This document shows positions 1 to 7,972 of a stretch of 12,484 nucleotides of DNA, in pieces. The translations under genes were made by a program, and so were the position numbers. The notes beneath the pieces were generated by a model that did not search any database, had not been told where the DNA came from, and worked only from the letters and a program-made list of their open reading frames with translations. Source of the DNA: Amoebophrya sp. AT5.2. Taxonomy: Eukaryota; Sar; Dinophyceae; Syndiniales; Amoebophryaceae. Position 1 is the stretch's first letter. Each line of letters opens with the position of its first letter. Location: contig RXOD01005789.1 of the NCBI GenBank assembly GCA_005223375.1, positions 1 through 12,484 of the forward strand. The letters run 5' to 3'.

Positions 1-327
1 AGCCGCCGGGAGCCGGTTGGGGGAGTCTGCCATCTCGAGCTCCTGCGGTGCCGGTGCGGAGGGCTCGGTAACAGGATCAGGCACGGCGGCAAGAAGAACT
101 GCTCGCCCCGGCCCGGCAGCGGCAGTACTGCTGGAGGAGTCGACGTCGACGGTGCAACTACCCTTGGACTTGGCGGACGAGTCTTGCCCCTGTGCATCGC
201 CGGCACGTACTACTTCTTCATTTTCCTTTCTTGCGCCAGTAGTGATGGAGTCACTCTCAGCATACTGGTCGCGCGGCCGCGGCGCAATGTCGTCCCTGTC
301 TGCAGACACGGCGTCGGAGTCGGTCAT
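1..327 (-). CDS. Unidentified protein, N-terminal 109 codons only (3' end outside the window)
   Basis: A minus-strand frame opens at ATG 327-325 and runs without a stop to base 1, giving 109 codons. The start is supported by an in-frame TAG at 357-355, ten codons upstream, with no ATG between; the context ATCAATG matches that of the central gene at 6062. The peptide begins MTDSDAVSADRDD and is rich in Asp, Glu, Ser, Ala and Pro, with a run of four serines and APAPQELEM near the end. It has no hydrophobic segment or recognisable domain, so it looks like a disordered N-terminal extension. Codons are varied and GC-ending, like the two identified genes. I cannot name it. It shows no LSxxEQxR motif, so there is no sign that it is a third patatin paralogue, although the conserved parts of such a protein would lie beyond the edge. 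The overlapping plus-strand frame (17-442) reads as Ser/Gly/Ala-rich and I treat it as the shadow. Confidence 0.6.
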   Translation of the reverse strand, partial: MTDSDAVSADRDDIAPRPRDQYAESDSITTGARKENEEVVRAGDAQGQDSSAKSKGSCTVDVDSSSSTAAAGPGRAVLLAAVPDPVTEPSAPAPQELEMADSPNRLPAA

Positions 328-902
328 TGATTTTGAAGATTTTCTAGTTGAAAACTACGAAAATTCAAACATAGCTCCGTGTTGGAGTTGGAGTTGGTGG
401 GTACAAAATATTAGCATGGGGTCTGTCGGGGTTCCGCTGTAGAAAATTTGTAGTTGAAGACAATTGCTATGCATAGTGGCCACTTGGACCACTTGCATTC
501 GAATTGATTCGCGTGCAAGGATGTGAAGGGTTCGACATTGTTCTCTTGGTTGCGCCTCCATGTCCATGATGTTGATGTTGATCGCAAACAAAAATAAACT
601 TACTCTCACGAGCGAAGATCGTCGCACGAAGTGGATTCACTTATTTTGAGCATTGATTTACTAACTTGGCATAAAAGATGGAAAAACCCGAAAAAAAGGG
701 ACCGATCGCCCCCACCGGTGCTTTTTGATTGACGACCAAGTACTGCCCTGCTGAACACCAGATCCGATCTGAAATGTTGTGGTTTGTTTTGATGCTGAGC
801 TGCATTCTAATCCATCGTGCAAGTTGTGCGGCCTACTCCCGTTTTAATATCTCGATCTCTTCTCATCGAGCAGTTCCTCGCGTCTCTGCTTTTGATTCAG
901 TT
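328..902. other. Intergenic spacer between left gene and central patatin gene
   Basis: This 575-bp stretch holds the 3' flank of the central gene (stop at 905-903) and the 5' flank of the left gene (ATG at 327), both on the minus strand. It is more AT-rich than the genes beside it. A minus-strand ATTAAA hexamer lies about 55 bases past the stop (near 843-848) and could serve as a variant polyadenylation signal, though nothing else supports this. Homopurine A-runs occur near 682-700. The short reading frames present (for example 355-627 minus and 729-1223 plus, the latter running into the central gene) have no recognisable domain. A palindrome and direct-repeat cluster at 467-497 is listed separately. 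Confidence 0.6.
467..497. promoter_or_regulatory. Cluster of short palindromes and a tandem 9-mer upstream of the left gene
   Basis: CTATGCATAG (467-476) and AGTGGCCACT (475-484) are both perfect 10-bp palindromes and overlap by two bases. They run into a tandem pair, CCACTTGGA then CCACTTGCA (480-488 and 489-497). CAATTG (461-466) and TTCGAA (about 499-504) flank the cluster. It lies about 140-170 bp upstream of the left gene's ATG, where a promoter or 5' UTR would be. A binding site for a dimeric factor is possible, but this is inference and the elements are short. Confidence 0.25.
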
Positions 903-3900
903 TCAGGTTTCCAGCAGTTGAAACTCCATAACGAGGAGCAGCACGATGGCACAAAACACCAACAGGTTCACGAAGAAGTTTGCCCACGCCGAGAGCGCCT
1001 CTTGTTCGTAGTGCGCTATGCAGGCCAAAACCTCCTCCCACAGCTCCGGGTCCGTTTCCTCGATGAAGCTCCCCCGGTTCTCGTAGTTCCACGCAGGCGG
1101 CAGAATTTCCCGCAAGACCTGTCGCGCGGTTTTGCGTGGATACCCGGCGGGTGCTGGAAGTGCTGCTGGATGGGTAAAGTTATTATTCATCACGTTGTCC
1201 TTGTCCTCGAGGGAACGCGCTGACATTGAGGAGGTTGCAGCTGCGCAACGAGAAGGCTGGCGACGACCTGCTGCTGAGGTTTGTGTAATCGGTTCCCGTA
1301 GCGAACTGCGCGAGGCAGCGGACGACAGCCTGCTGTTCATGTCGTGCTGGAGACTCACGTCATTATTGTTCTGCCGAACAGAGACCATCGAACAATTTCT
1401 ATTCGAGCGAAATAGCTCGCTGCTCTCACGAAGAATCAGGTTCCGCCGCGGTCCCTTGCTGGTGCTACCACACGTGCTCACCGTCAGGTTGTTCGTGAAT
1501 GGAGGAGCTGGAAGTTCCTGAGACCCGTTGTCGCGTGCGTCCGAAAGCGACGATAGTGACCTGCCTGACGCACCGGATCCCATCCGAGTGTTGACAATCT
1601 CCTTAGTCGACGACCCGATCGACTCTTTTGAGGAGGAGCACGCGAACGCGATATTTTCTCCGACGAGCACACCAGTACTATTCGCCGTCTTCCCGCAGCC
1701 GGCTGTCAATAGGTGGCTGCTTCTTGTCGAGGCCGATTGCGTGAAGGCACCGCGGCACGGCGTCGACGTTGGGTCTTGATGGTAGCTGACGAGTGAGGCG
1801 GACGACAGCCGTTTTCCACTGACGACCCCTTTCGCGTACCCATACTGGGCGTCGCGGATGTACCGCATTGCGTCCTGATACCCGCTCCAGAAGATCCCCT
1901 TCAGGATGAGCTGCGAAGGGGGCCACAGCGTCCATTTCCAGGGGATCTGGATGCGGGGGAGAATATCCGCGGTCGGATCTCCTAAGGCAGACACCTTAAT
2001 CACGGCGTCCTCGGTGGGTGAGAATGAGCGCCACGGCACGAGAAACGAAAACCAGACGAGTCCGTCCCAGTAGTAGATGGACTTCACTGGCGACGTTCTT
2101 GATGTAGCTGGTGCTGCGGATGCGGGTGCGGGTCCGGCTCCGGGTGGCGGTGGAGTTGGTGTACTAGAAGAAGGAGGAGCACTTGCAGTTGCACAACTGG
2201 CCGATTCATTATTCTTCGTCACATAGTTGTACGAGCGACACTTTCCGCCCGCCCTGCTTCTCTCCACCCCGTTCTTTATTCCGTCACTCGCTTTGTAGTT
2301 CTCGTTCTGTTGAGCCGGACCCTCGCCCGGCCCAGCGTGTGCGTGGTCGCCGTCGCCCCCGTTGCCACGTACCATCTCCGCGGTCATCTTGAAGGGTATC
2401 CATCCAGCGATGAAGGGCACGAAGCTCGTCGCCCGCAGGCACGCCTTCAGATGCGACTCGCTCTGGAAATCGCTCGCGACCTCTGCGGACAGCACGAACG
2501 GGAAATTGAACATGGCGGAGACGTTCGTGAGGAGGATGCGAACCCTGTTTTTTGCTCTCTTCCACATGTTCGGTTCCAGAAACTTCGTCAGGCTCGCATC
2601 CACCGACGCGATTGCCTCCCGCGGGTTGTCGTGGAACTTGGGAAACTCGCGAAGGGAGTACTCCGCAACCTTTCCCGCGTCCATGCCAGTGGCGAGAATC
2701 ACGCCAGTCAGGGCACCGCCCGAAGACCCCGAGAACCCGAGACACGCTGGGTTTGGCCTGATTCCCGCCGTTTTTGAATCGGAGTCTTCAACAACATCTT
2801 CCCCTTCCGCGTTGTACAGGTCGATGTCCTCCTGCGTAACTTTGCCGAAATGGCTCTGAATCGCGTGCGCCACGCCGAGGTGGTATAGGTACAGCCACCC
2901 GCTGCTGTCAAACGAGAACATCAACTTCGGACGCCGGTTCTCTTTTTCACTCTTCTGATTCGACGGGAGCAGCTCCTGCGGCCGCCCGCCGTGTTGCTCT
3001 GCCGGTGCAGAAGCACGTCTCTTGAACGGATGTCGTGGCGCAGTGACAGAAGTGTCGTCGTCTTCCGCCTGGGAGGCCGTTGTCGAAGATGCGCTCGGAG
3101 GGGGAGCCCTGCCTTCTTCTTGTTCTTCTCCTTCCACCTTGTGCACCGCCTCTGCAAATTTCTTGATCAGGTGCGATGTTCCGGCACACTCGTTCTTCCC
3201 CGGTCCGCCTTGCAGCAGCAACGGCAGTGACTCGTTCGAAACCTCCGACGTCTGGTTCGCATTTCCACCTCGTCGTGCACTTGTACCCATTGTCCCCGTC
3301 GATGTCGATCGTGGCGACTCCAGTGGCAAAACAACTCCTCCAGACATAGCATCTACTGGTCGTGGGGACAGACTGTGCTTCGTAAGCCGCGTTGAAAACG
3401 AAGTCTTGTCCACCAGCATAATTTTCACGGCACCTGTAATCTCCGTGTCGGAAAGCGACCGCCTGGACGCGCTCGTGGTACGCGGTATTCTCTGCGCTGC
3501 GTCCTGACCAGGATCTTCATCAGAAGATGCACGAAAATCTTCCGACCGCAAAGCCATCTCCTGGACGAAATCCTTGCCGCCGCGCTCCACGTCCGGCTCA
3601 CTTTCTCTTATTTTCTGCGTGTCGTAGCTTCTGGCTCTTGGCGCTGTGCGAAGCGCCGCCGGCTCCTCTCCATTCGCTTCCCGCATCTCTTTGTGACCAC
3701 GCTCGTGTGCTCGCGAGAAAGTCGCAGCTGTCGCCGTCCCATTTGCGTTCTCAACAAGTCGCTCGTGACCGGGAAAGAGCAGCTCCTTATCTTCGCGGTC
3801 CCTCCTCGGCTCCACCCTCCCACGACCTCCCGACACGCGCTCCTGCGCTTCGACTTGTGTTGCACGGGTTGCCACAAGAGCCGAAGGCCGTCGTCCAACA

Positions 3901-6062
3901 ATTTCGGTTTGTTCGACCCTCTCGACGTCCTCGTCCTGCGCCCACTTCAAGCGGCCTCCGAACTCGTGCTCGCTCACACCGCCATACAGAGGCCGCCACG
4001 ACAACGTCGACCCGGTCTCGCTCCTTGAAGTACAAGTCCCCAGCAGAAAGGATCCTTCGTGATCCCCCTGATGGAAATCAAGGAACCACATGAAACCCAG
4101 GCAGGCAATCTGCATCTCCCAGAACGCACACAGCAAAGGCATCCCACTGCCAAAAAAAGCAGCGTAGATCGCGTGAACCGACAAAAGGACGAACTGCGCA
4201 ATATGCAGCGCCGCGTCGTACGCGATCATGCGCCGCTGCTCCCGTGTCACAGCCGTACTATGGGTGATGTCCAGCTGCACATCCTGTTGATGTTGTCCTT
4301 CTCTATCTTCATCATGATGACCACCCGCGGCGTCGTTCCCACTTGATGTTGACAAGATCGTGTGGTCCACCTCCACCTTCGTCTTCCTCTTCACCTCGCC
4401 GCAAGCCCGGTAGCCGAAAACCGCACGTGTCACCATCACCCCCGCGTACAGGAAGTTGGTAACGCCCTGTCCGCCGCTGTACACGAGCATGATGACGCCG
4501 ATGTCCCCGTAGGCGCAGTACCTGGCCGCGAGAAACCAGGTCCACAGGAGGAAGATTCTCGCATACACAGGGGTCGCCCACAGACCCTGGTGGGTCTTGT
4601 TGCGGAGGACAAGAGGAATCACGTCGAACAAGGCGGTGACTGCAAGCATGTAGTTCACCCAGAGAAGCATGGACAGGCGGTTCGACGCGAAGGCAGGTCC
4701 CCCGTCGACGTAGGACGAGATCGCGGTGGTGAAGCTGGTCACGCCGGGGGGCGCGCAGTTTTCAAAGGACAGCGTCGAGCCGTCTGAGAGGTGTGGGGCC
4801 GGGGAGGCTGGCGGCGCGGCCGCAACCGGCCCCCCTCGTGCGGCAAACATGGCATGTAATGCGTTTGCGTAGTGAAGAAAATTGATGTTAAAGTTGAAGG
4901 CAGGCATTGGCAGAAACATGAAACCAGACGCAACCTCCACGACGGCTCCTGGTGACGCTGTTGTACCTCTGCTCAACATCTCGTCCATCTCCGCGTGACC
5001 AGCAAAATCTGCTCCTCGTCCATCGTGAGACCCCCGACCCGCGGTCACCGCCTCCACGAGTCTCCCGCACTCTGCTAGCACGTTCGCGAACATCCAGCAG
5101 TGCCCCACCGTTAGTGCCACGTAGTAGAGGAAAAGAAACTCGAAGACATAGTCTGCACTCGAGCCGTCGAGGGCGACGTCGCCCGGCTCATGTTTGCTCC
5201 TCATGAGCATGCTTCTGATTCCGAAATACAGTACCGCAAAGTATACCAACGTCGCGGTGATCGGAGAAAGCCATTGCGGGTAAATGGTACTACTGGAGCC
5301 CTGGGTTTCTGCTTTCTCGAGCCACGCATGTGCGCGATGGTACACCACGTAGAACCAGACCACATTCAGCACGAGCGCCAGCAGTAAACGGCTCGGGCGA
5401 AGAGCGCACGCGGCGGGCCAAGCGGTCGCGGTTGCGGTAGGTGTACTTCTGCTCGTGCTAGACCTAGAGCTGGAGCTAGTAGACGCAGTTGGAGTCGTTA
5501 GTTCGGCGGCGTCCTCGTCGGGGGTCGTTGTAAGTAGGGTTGATGTCATTGATGATGTTGACCCAGTCGACGGCGCTGCCCCAGTTCTAGCCGCTCCCGT
5601 TGTCGACGCTGTCGCAGATGACGGACGAGGAGGAGCAGGATCCGAGACACAGGAAGTAGACGAGGCTCTGAATGTTCCTGACCCCGAGGACTGCTCGGGC
5701 AACTCGGAGAAGATGACATCAGCACTAGAAGTGTCGTCCCCCTCCCCAGGCGGCGTCCGCTCCTTCTGCGGTTCCGGCAGTTTCTCCGACGACTGCGCTT
5801 GTTGGTCTTCCTCTCGCAGCTGCGCTTCATCGTCCACATCTGCATCTTCCGCAGGAGCAGCGGCGCAACCGCGCTCGTTCTGCAGGAGATTGTCCGCTGT
5901 CTGGCGCTGCAGCAGGAATAGAAAATCGCTCACCAGATTGGCCTGGGTGATGTACAGCCGACGCTGTTCCGCGGCGGAAAGAGGCCGGGAGAGATTGCGG
6001 TCGATGTAGGGGGATCTGGCCCGATGATAGGGCACGGATGTCGGCCCCCTGAAATTCACCAT
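903..6062 (-). CDS. Polytopic membrane protein with ATGL/PNPLA-type patatin-like lipase domain (1719 aa, single exon)
   Basis: Predicted membrane-bound acyl hydrolase acting on phospholipid or neutral lipid; the substrate is not deducible. ATG 6062-6060 is the first after an in-frame TAA at 6092-6090, and the stop is TGA 905-903. Order of parts: a disordered Ser/Thr/Ala-rich N-terminus (1-220) with LSAAEQRR at 28-35; hydrophobic segments near 226-246, 266-286, 304-327, 464-486, 498-520, 522-550, 615-637 and 641-662, with WFLAAR at 509-514; a disordered linker (about 665-1045); the patatin domain (about 1046-1410); a Ser/Asn-rich tail; and a C-terminal membrane helix (about 1695-1712). Catalytic features are FSFDSSGW (1049-1056), the nucleophile elbow GSSGG (Ser1114) and DGL (Asp1333). 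LWPP (1379-1382) and SGYQDAM (1393-1399) match blocks I know from human ATGL/PNPLA2. Two insertions, about 1071-1105 and 1231-1325, widen the Ser-Asp spacing to 219 residues. The protein is paralogous to the gene at 7973-12484 but lacks its intron. Confidence 0.9.
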   Translation of the reverse strand: MVNFRGPTSVPYHRARSPYIDRNLSRPLSAAEQRRLYITQANLVSDFLFLLQRQTADNLLQNERGCAAAPAEDADVDDEAQLREEDQQAQSSEKLPEPQKERTPPGEGDDTSSADVIFSELPEQSSGSGTFRASSTSCVSDPAPPRPSSATASTTGAARTGAAPSTGSTSSMTSTLLTTTPDEDAAELTTPTASTSSSSRSSTSRSTPTATATAWPAACALRPSRLLLALVLNVVWFYVVYHRAHAWLEKAETQGSSSTIYPQWLSPITATLVYFAVLYFGIRSMLMRSKHEPGDVALDGSSADYVFEFLFLYYVALTVGHCWMFANVLAECGRLVEAVTAGRGSHDGRGADFAGHAEMDEMLSRGTTASPGAVVEVASGFMFLPMPAFNFNINFLHYANALHAMFAARGGPVAAAPPASPAPHLSDGSTLSFENCAPPGVTSFTTAISSYVDGGPAFASNRLSMLLWVNYMLAVTALFDVIPLVLRNKTHQGLWATPVYARIFLLWTWFLAARYCAYGDIGVIMLVYSGGQGVTNFLYAGVMVTRAVFGYRACGEVKRKTKVEVDHTILSTSSGNDAAGGHHDEDREGQHQQDVQLDITHSTAVTREQRRMIAYDAALHIAQFVLLSVHAIYAAFFGSGMPLLCAFWEMQIACLGFMWFLDFHQGDHEGSFLLGTCTSRSETGSTLSWRPLYGGVSEHEFGGRLKWAQDEDVERVEQTEIVGRRPSALVATRATQVEAQERVSGGRGRVEPRRDREDKELLFPGHERLVENANGTATAATFSRAHERGHKEMREANGEEPAALRTAPRARSYDTQKIRESEPDVERGGKDFVQEMALRSEDFRASSDEDPGQDAAQRIPRTTSASRRSLSDTEITGAVKIMLVDKTSFSTRLTKHSLSPRPVDAMSGGVVLPLESPRSTSTGTMGTSARRGGNANQTSEVSNESLPLLLQGGPGKNECAGTSHLIKKFAEAVHKVEGEEQEEGRAPPPSASSTTASQAEDDDTSVTAPRHPFKRRASAPAEQHGGRPQELLPSNQKSEKENRRPKLMFSFDSSGWLYLYHLGVAHAIQSHFGKVTQEDIDLYNAEGEDVVEDSDSKTAGIRPNPACLGFSGSSGGALTGVILATGMDAGKVAEYSLREFPKFHDNPREAIASVDASLTKFLEPNMWKRAKNRVRILLTNVSAMFNFPFVLSAEVASDFQSESHLKACLRATSFVPFIAGWIPFKMTAEMVRGNGGDGDHAHAGPGEGPAQQNENYKASDGIKNGVERSRAGGKCRSYNYVTKNNESASCATASAPPSSSTPTPPPPGAGPAPASAAPATSRTSPVKSIYYWDGLVWFSFLVPWRSFSPTEDAVIKVSALGDPTADILPRIQIPWKWTLWPPSQLILKGIFWSGYQDAMRYIRDAQYGYAKGVVSGKRLSSASLVSYHQDPTSTPCRGAFTQSASTRSSHLLTAGCGKTANSTGVLVGENIAFACSSSKESIGSSTKEIVNTRMGSGASGRSLSSLSDARDNGSQELPAPPFTNNLTVSTCGSTSKGPRRNLILRESSELFRSNRNCSMVSVRQNNNDVSLQHDMNSRLSSAASRSSLREPITQTSAAGRRQPSRCAAATSSMSARSLEDKDNVMNNNFTHPAALPAPAGYPRKTARQVLREILPPAWNYENRGSFIEETDPELWEEVLACIAHYEQEALSAWANFFVNLLVFCAIVLLLVMEFQLLET

Positions 6063-6229
6063 TGATGGATGCCTACAACGAACTTGATCTTAAACGAACA
6101 AGGTAAAAAGTGGTACTATTTCAGCTTTCATTTTTCTGAATTAATACGAAGGAATCGATAGATACTTGGCGCAACAGCTGCCCTAAACGAAAAAGCCCAG
6201 AGAAAATGAAAAATGGTCATAGAAAGAGA

Positions 6230-6255
6230 TAGACTTGTTAGAGTTTCTAAGTCTA
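6230..6255. repeat. Imperfect hairpin upstream of the central gene
   Basis: The outer arms TAGACTT (6230-6236) and AAGTCTA (6249-6255) are perfect inverted repeats. An alternative fold pairs TAGAC/GTCTA outside and TTAGA/TCTAA inside, leaving a three-base bulge and a three-base loop. It lies about 170-190 bp upstream of the central gene's ATG. No function is assigned. Confidence 0.3.
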
Positions 6256-6273
6256 CCTCTAGATGAAAGCAGT

Positions 6274-6291
6274 CCTGCTCATCTGGGCAGG
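6274..6291. repeat. Short hairpin next to the 6230-6255 hairpin
   Basis: CCTGCTC (6274-6280), loop ATCT, then GGGCAGG (6285-6291): a seven-pair stem with one G-T wobble. It lies 18 bases beyond the preceding hairpin, so a transcript through here would carry two adjacent stem-loops. The role is unknown. Confidence 0.3.
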
Positions 6292-7594
6292 CGAGTACGG
6301 TAGATATATCAGCACGATATGTTTCCTTTCTCCAAATCAATGAATGGTAACTAAACGGTCGCTTGTCCTGTCCCCGAAAGAGAAAAAGGAGTGTGTGGGT
6401 ACGTGCGCAGTATGTACGGCAAAAATTAGAAAATGGAAATGCGGATGCGGATGCGCACTTCCAGATTATAAACAGGGCTGGCTCGTCCTACTAGTGCCTA
6501 TCTATCAGAGCAAGGGAGCCTGTCGTGTATTTTTTGGGAAAAAAAGGCAGCCGCTAATTCTCGTGTCGCGCAACGGATCGGATACACATACACTTCTTGG
6601 CTTACATCGCTCGACCTAGAGAGACGAGAGAGAAAAAAGTGTCCTCGCCGTGTCATGCTCACACAGATAGAATCAGAAACCGTCCTCCTGCACGAAAATA
6701 TCTTTCACAGATTTGTTCTCACGCCAACGCACGACGACGAAGTACACGACTCCGATTTCTTCTTGCGCCGATGCAGCTTCGACGGCAAGCCGCAAGCTCA
6801 ACCTCAAGCACTCAGCACAAAAACAATAACATTAACCAAGCACCACGATGAAGATGAAATAGAAACAAATTATTAAGAACGAACAAACCGAAAATTTCAT
6901 GCTTTCAAATTTTTTCGAGCGTCCTCTTCATGTCAACGAGAACGAACCAGAACCACGACCACCTCAGAACTCTGATTGATCAAGACGAAGAACACGAAGA
7001 CCTGAGGACTGGAATCGCTTCCTCACGAGGAACCACAGGAATGCCGAAACCGAACCGCGACAAGGCTCTTTCAAAGGCCGAGGCTACACGGCCACCGAAC
7101 GATGTACACACTATCAACACGACCACGATTGATCAGGATCACCTCACGACCATGATGAAACTACAAAGCCATAGACTCACTTACTTAGCATCCGCAAACG
7201 CAAGAAACCCACTTCCGATTGACGACGGGTTAGGAGAAGACGCAGGGCGCCACTTTGATAGCGCGTTTGCGTGCGCGTATCGCTGGTGATTACGACCCAG
7301 AATGCTTTACACGTTTCAAAAGGTTTACACTCAGCATCCGCGACCGCGTGGAGGAGCGACATAAAAGCGACGCCCTCTGTTATGCCTTATTTTCTTGTCC
7401 GCGTCTTTCGTATGATCACCCCTTTTTACATGTAGATGCCTGCGCTTGTCTTTGAGCTTGTGCATGAACATGGGTACTGCAAAAATAAGTCCAGAAAGCT
7501 GCTTTACTTTTTTTACCTTCATGGCTGTCGTGAGGCTGAGGGTCTCGCTCTCATCCTCCTACTGACTGTGCTGCTAGGAGCTTCAGAAAAATGA

Positions 7595-7612
7595 GCGAGC
7601 ATCGTTGCTCGC
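7595..7612 (-). repeat. Perfect 7-bp hairpin in the 3' flank of the right-hand gene
   Basis: GCGAGCA (7595-7601), loop TCGT, TGCTCGC (7606-7612) form a perfect seven-pair stem. Read on the minus strand, the stem is followed by TCATTTTTC, a stem plus T-rich tail about 360 nt past the stop at 7973. In a eukaryote this would be a 3' UTR or mRNA-end element rather than a bacterial terminator. It does not match the histone 3' stem-loop consensus I know. Confidence 0.35.
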
Positions 7613-7777
7613 GAACTCGTCGTCGGAAGATGTCAAGCTCGGCCCGTCGAGCTGCTCAGTCAATCGCGCACATTGACCTTCTCACTAAATTTCGATTGAT
7701 TCATTGAAAAAAGATGCGCGGAACGCACAGCATACAAAGTAGATATGTAAAAGTTCTCATTACATCCTGGGCGCACG

Positions 7778-7800
7778 CTGGCGCGGGCGCCCGCGGCCAG
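7778..7800. repeat. GC-only palindrome forming a strong hairpin, 3' flank of the right-hand gene
   Basis: CGCGGGC (7782-7788) meets its exact reverse complement GCCCGCG (7789-7795), a 14-bp perfect all-GC palindrome. CTGG (7778-7781) and CCAG (7797-7800) extend the pairing after a one-base bulge (G7796). It lies about 170-200 nt downstream of the stop at 7973 in a spacer of otherwise modest GC content. It could form a very stable RNA stem in the 3' UTR or a DNA-binding palindrome. Confidence 0.4.
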
Positions 7801-7972
7801 ACGAATTCGATTTCTACGCCGTCTTCTCCTGGAAGATTTCATACTTACAGTAAAGCTGAACAAGACGAGTCGAATGAATCCTTGTCCTTGTTGTGATCTA
7901 CTATTTTATAGAGAAAGACGAGGCCACAGGTACTTCTTGGTTCCGAGCATGTCCTCCCACAGAAGTTGCGCC

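Larger units (their letters stand above)
6063..7972. other. 1.9-kb intergenic spacer, no convincing gene
   Basis: This is the 3' flank of the right-hand gene (stop 7975-7973) and the 5' flank of the central gene (ATG 6062). About 6063-6350 is AT-rich, as expected for a promoter or 5' UTR, and a TTGTAG acceptor-like site sits 12-17 bases before the central ATG, so a spliced or trans-spliced leader is possible but unproven. About 6840-7180 is rich in A and C on the plus strand (CGAAC, CACGACC and GAAGA words) and gives an open frame at 6930-7289 (119 codons, His/Asp/Thr-rich), for which I see no domain. A minus-strand TATAAAATAG occurs at 7910-7901 and a donor-like GTAAGTAT near 7846. I found no tRNA, 5S or snRNA signature. 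Hairpins are listed separately. Confidence 0.55.

Noticed and set aside
5455..6009. 184-codon plus-strand frame, and other long plus-strand frames such as 3527-4093 and 2362-2859
   Set aside because: They lie opposite the central gene, whose minus-strand frame has aligned catalytic motifs and a paralogue. The plus-strand peptides are Ser/Val/Ala- or Arg-rich with no domain and are explained as antisense shadows of GC-rich codons.
6344..6619. Possible zinc-binding peptide (CAVC ... CGCGC) on the plus strand
   Set aside because: The cysteines come from a GCGGAT/TGCGGA repetitive stretch; the spacing fits no zinc module I know, and the frame has no other support.
7595..7612. Rho-independent terminator
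   Set aside because: The stem and T-rich tail resemble one, but the window has a spliceosomal intron and eukaryote-type genes, so a bacterial terminator call is not justified.
7660..7863. Small basic minus-strand frame with a TATAAAATAG element upstream (7910-7901)
   Set aside because: The listed start is not ATG; from the first ATG the peptide is 60 residues, starts with an Arg run and has no domain. It also spans the 7778-7800 hairpin, so 3' UTR is the simpler reading.
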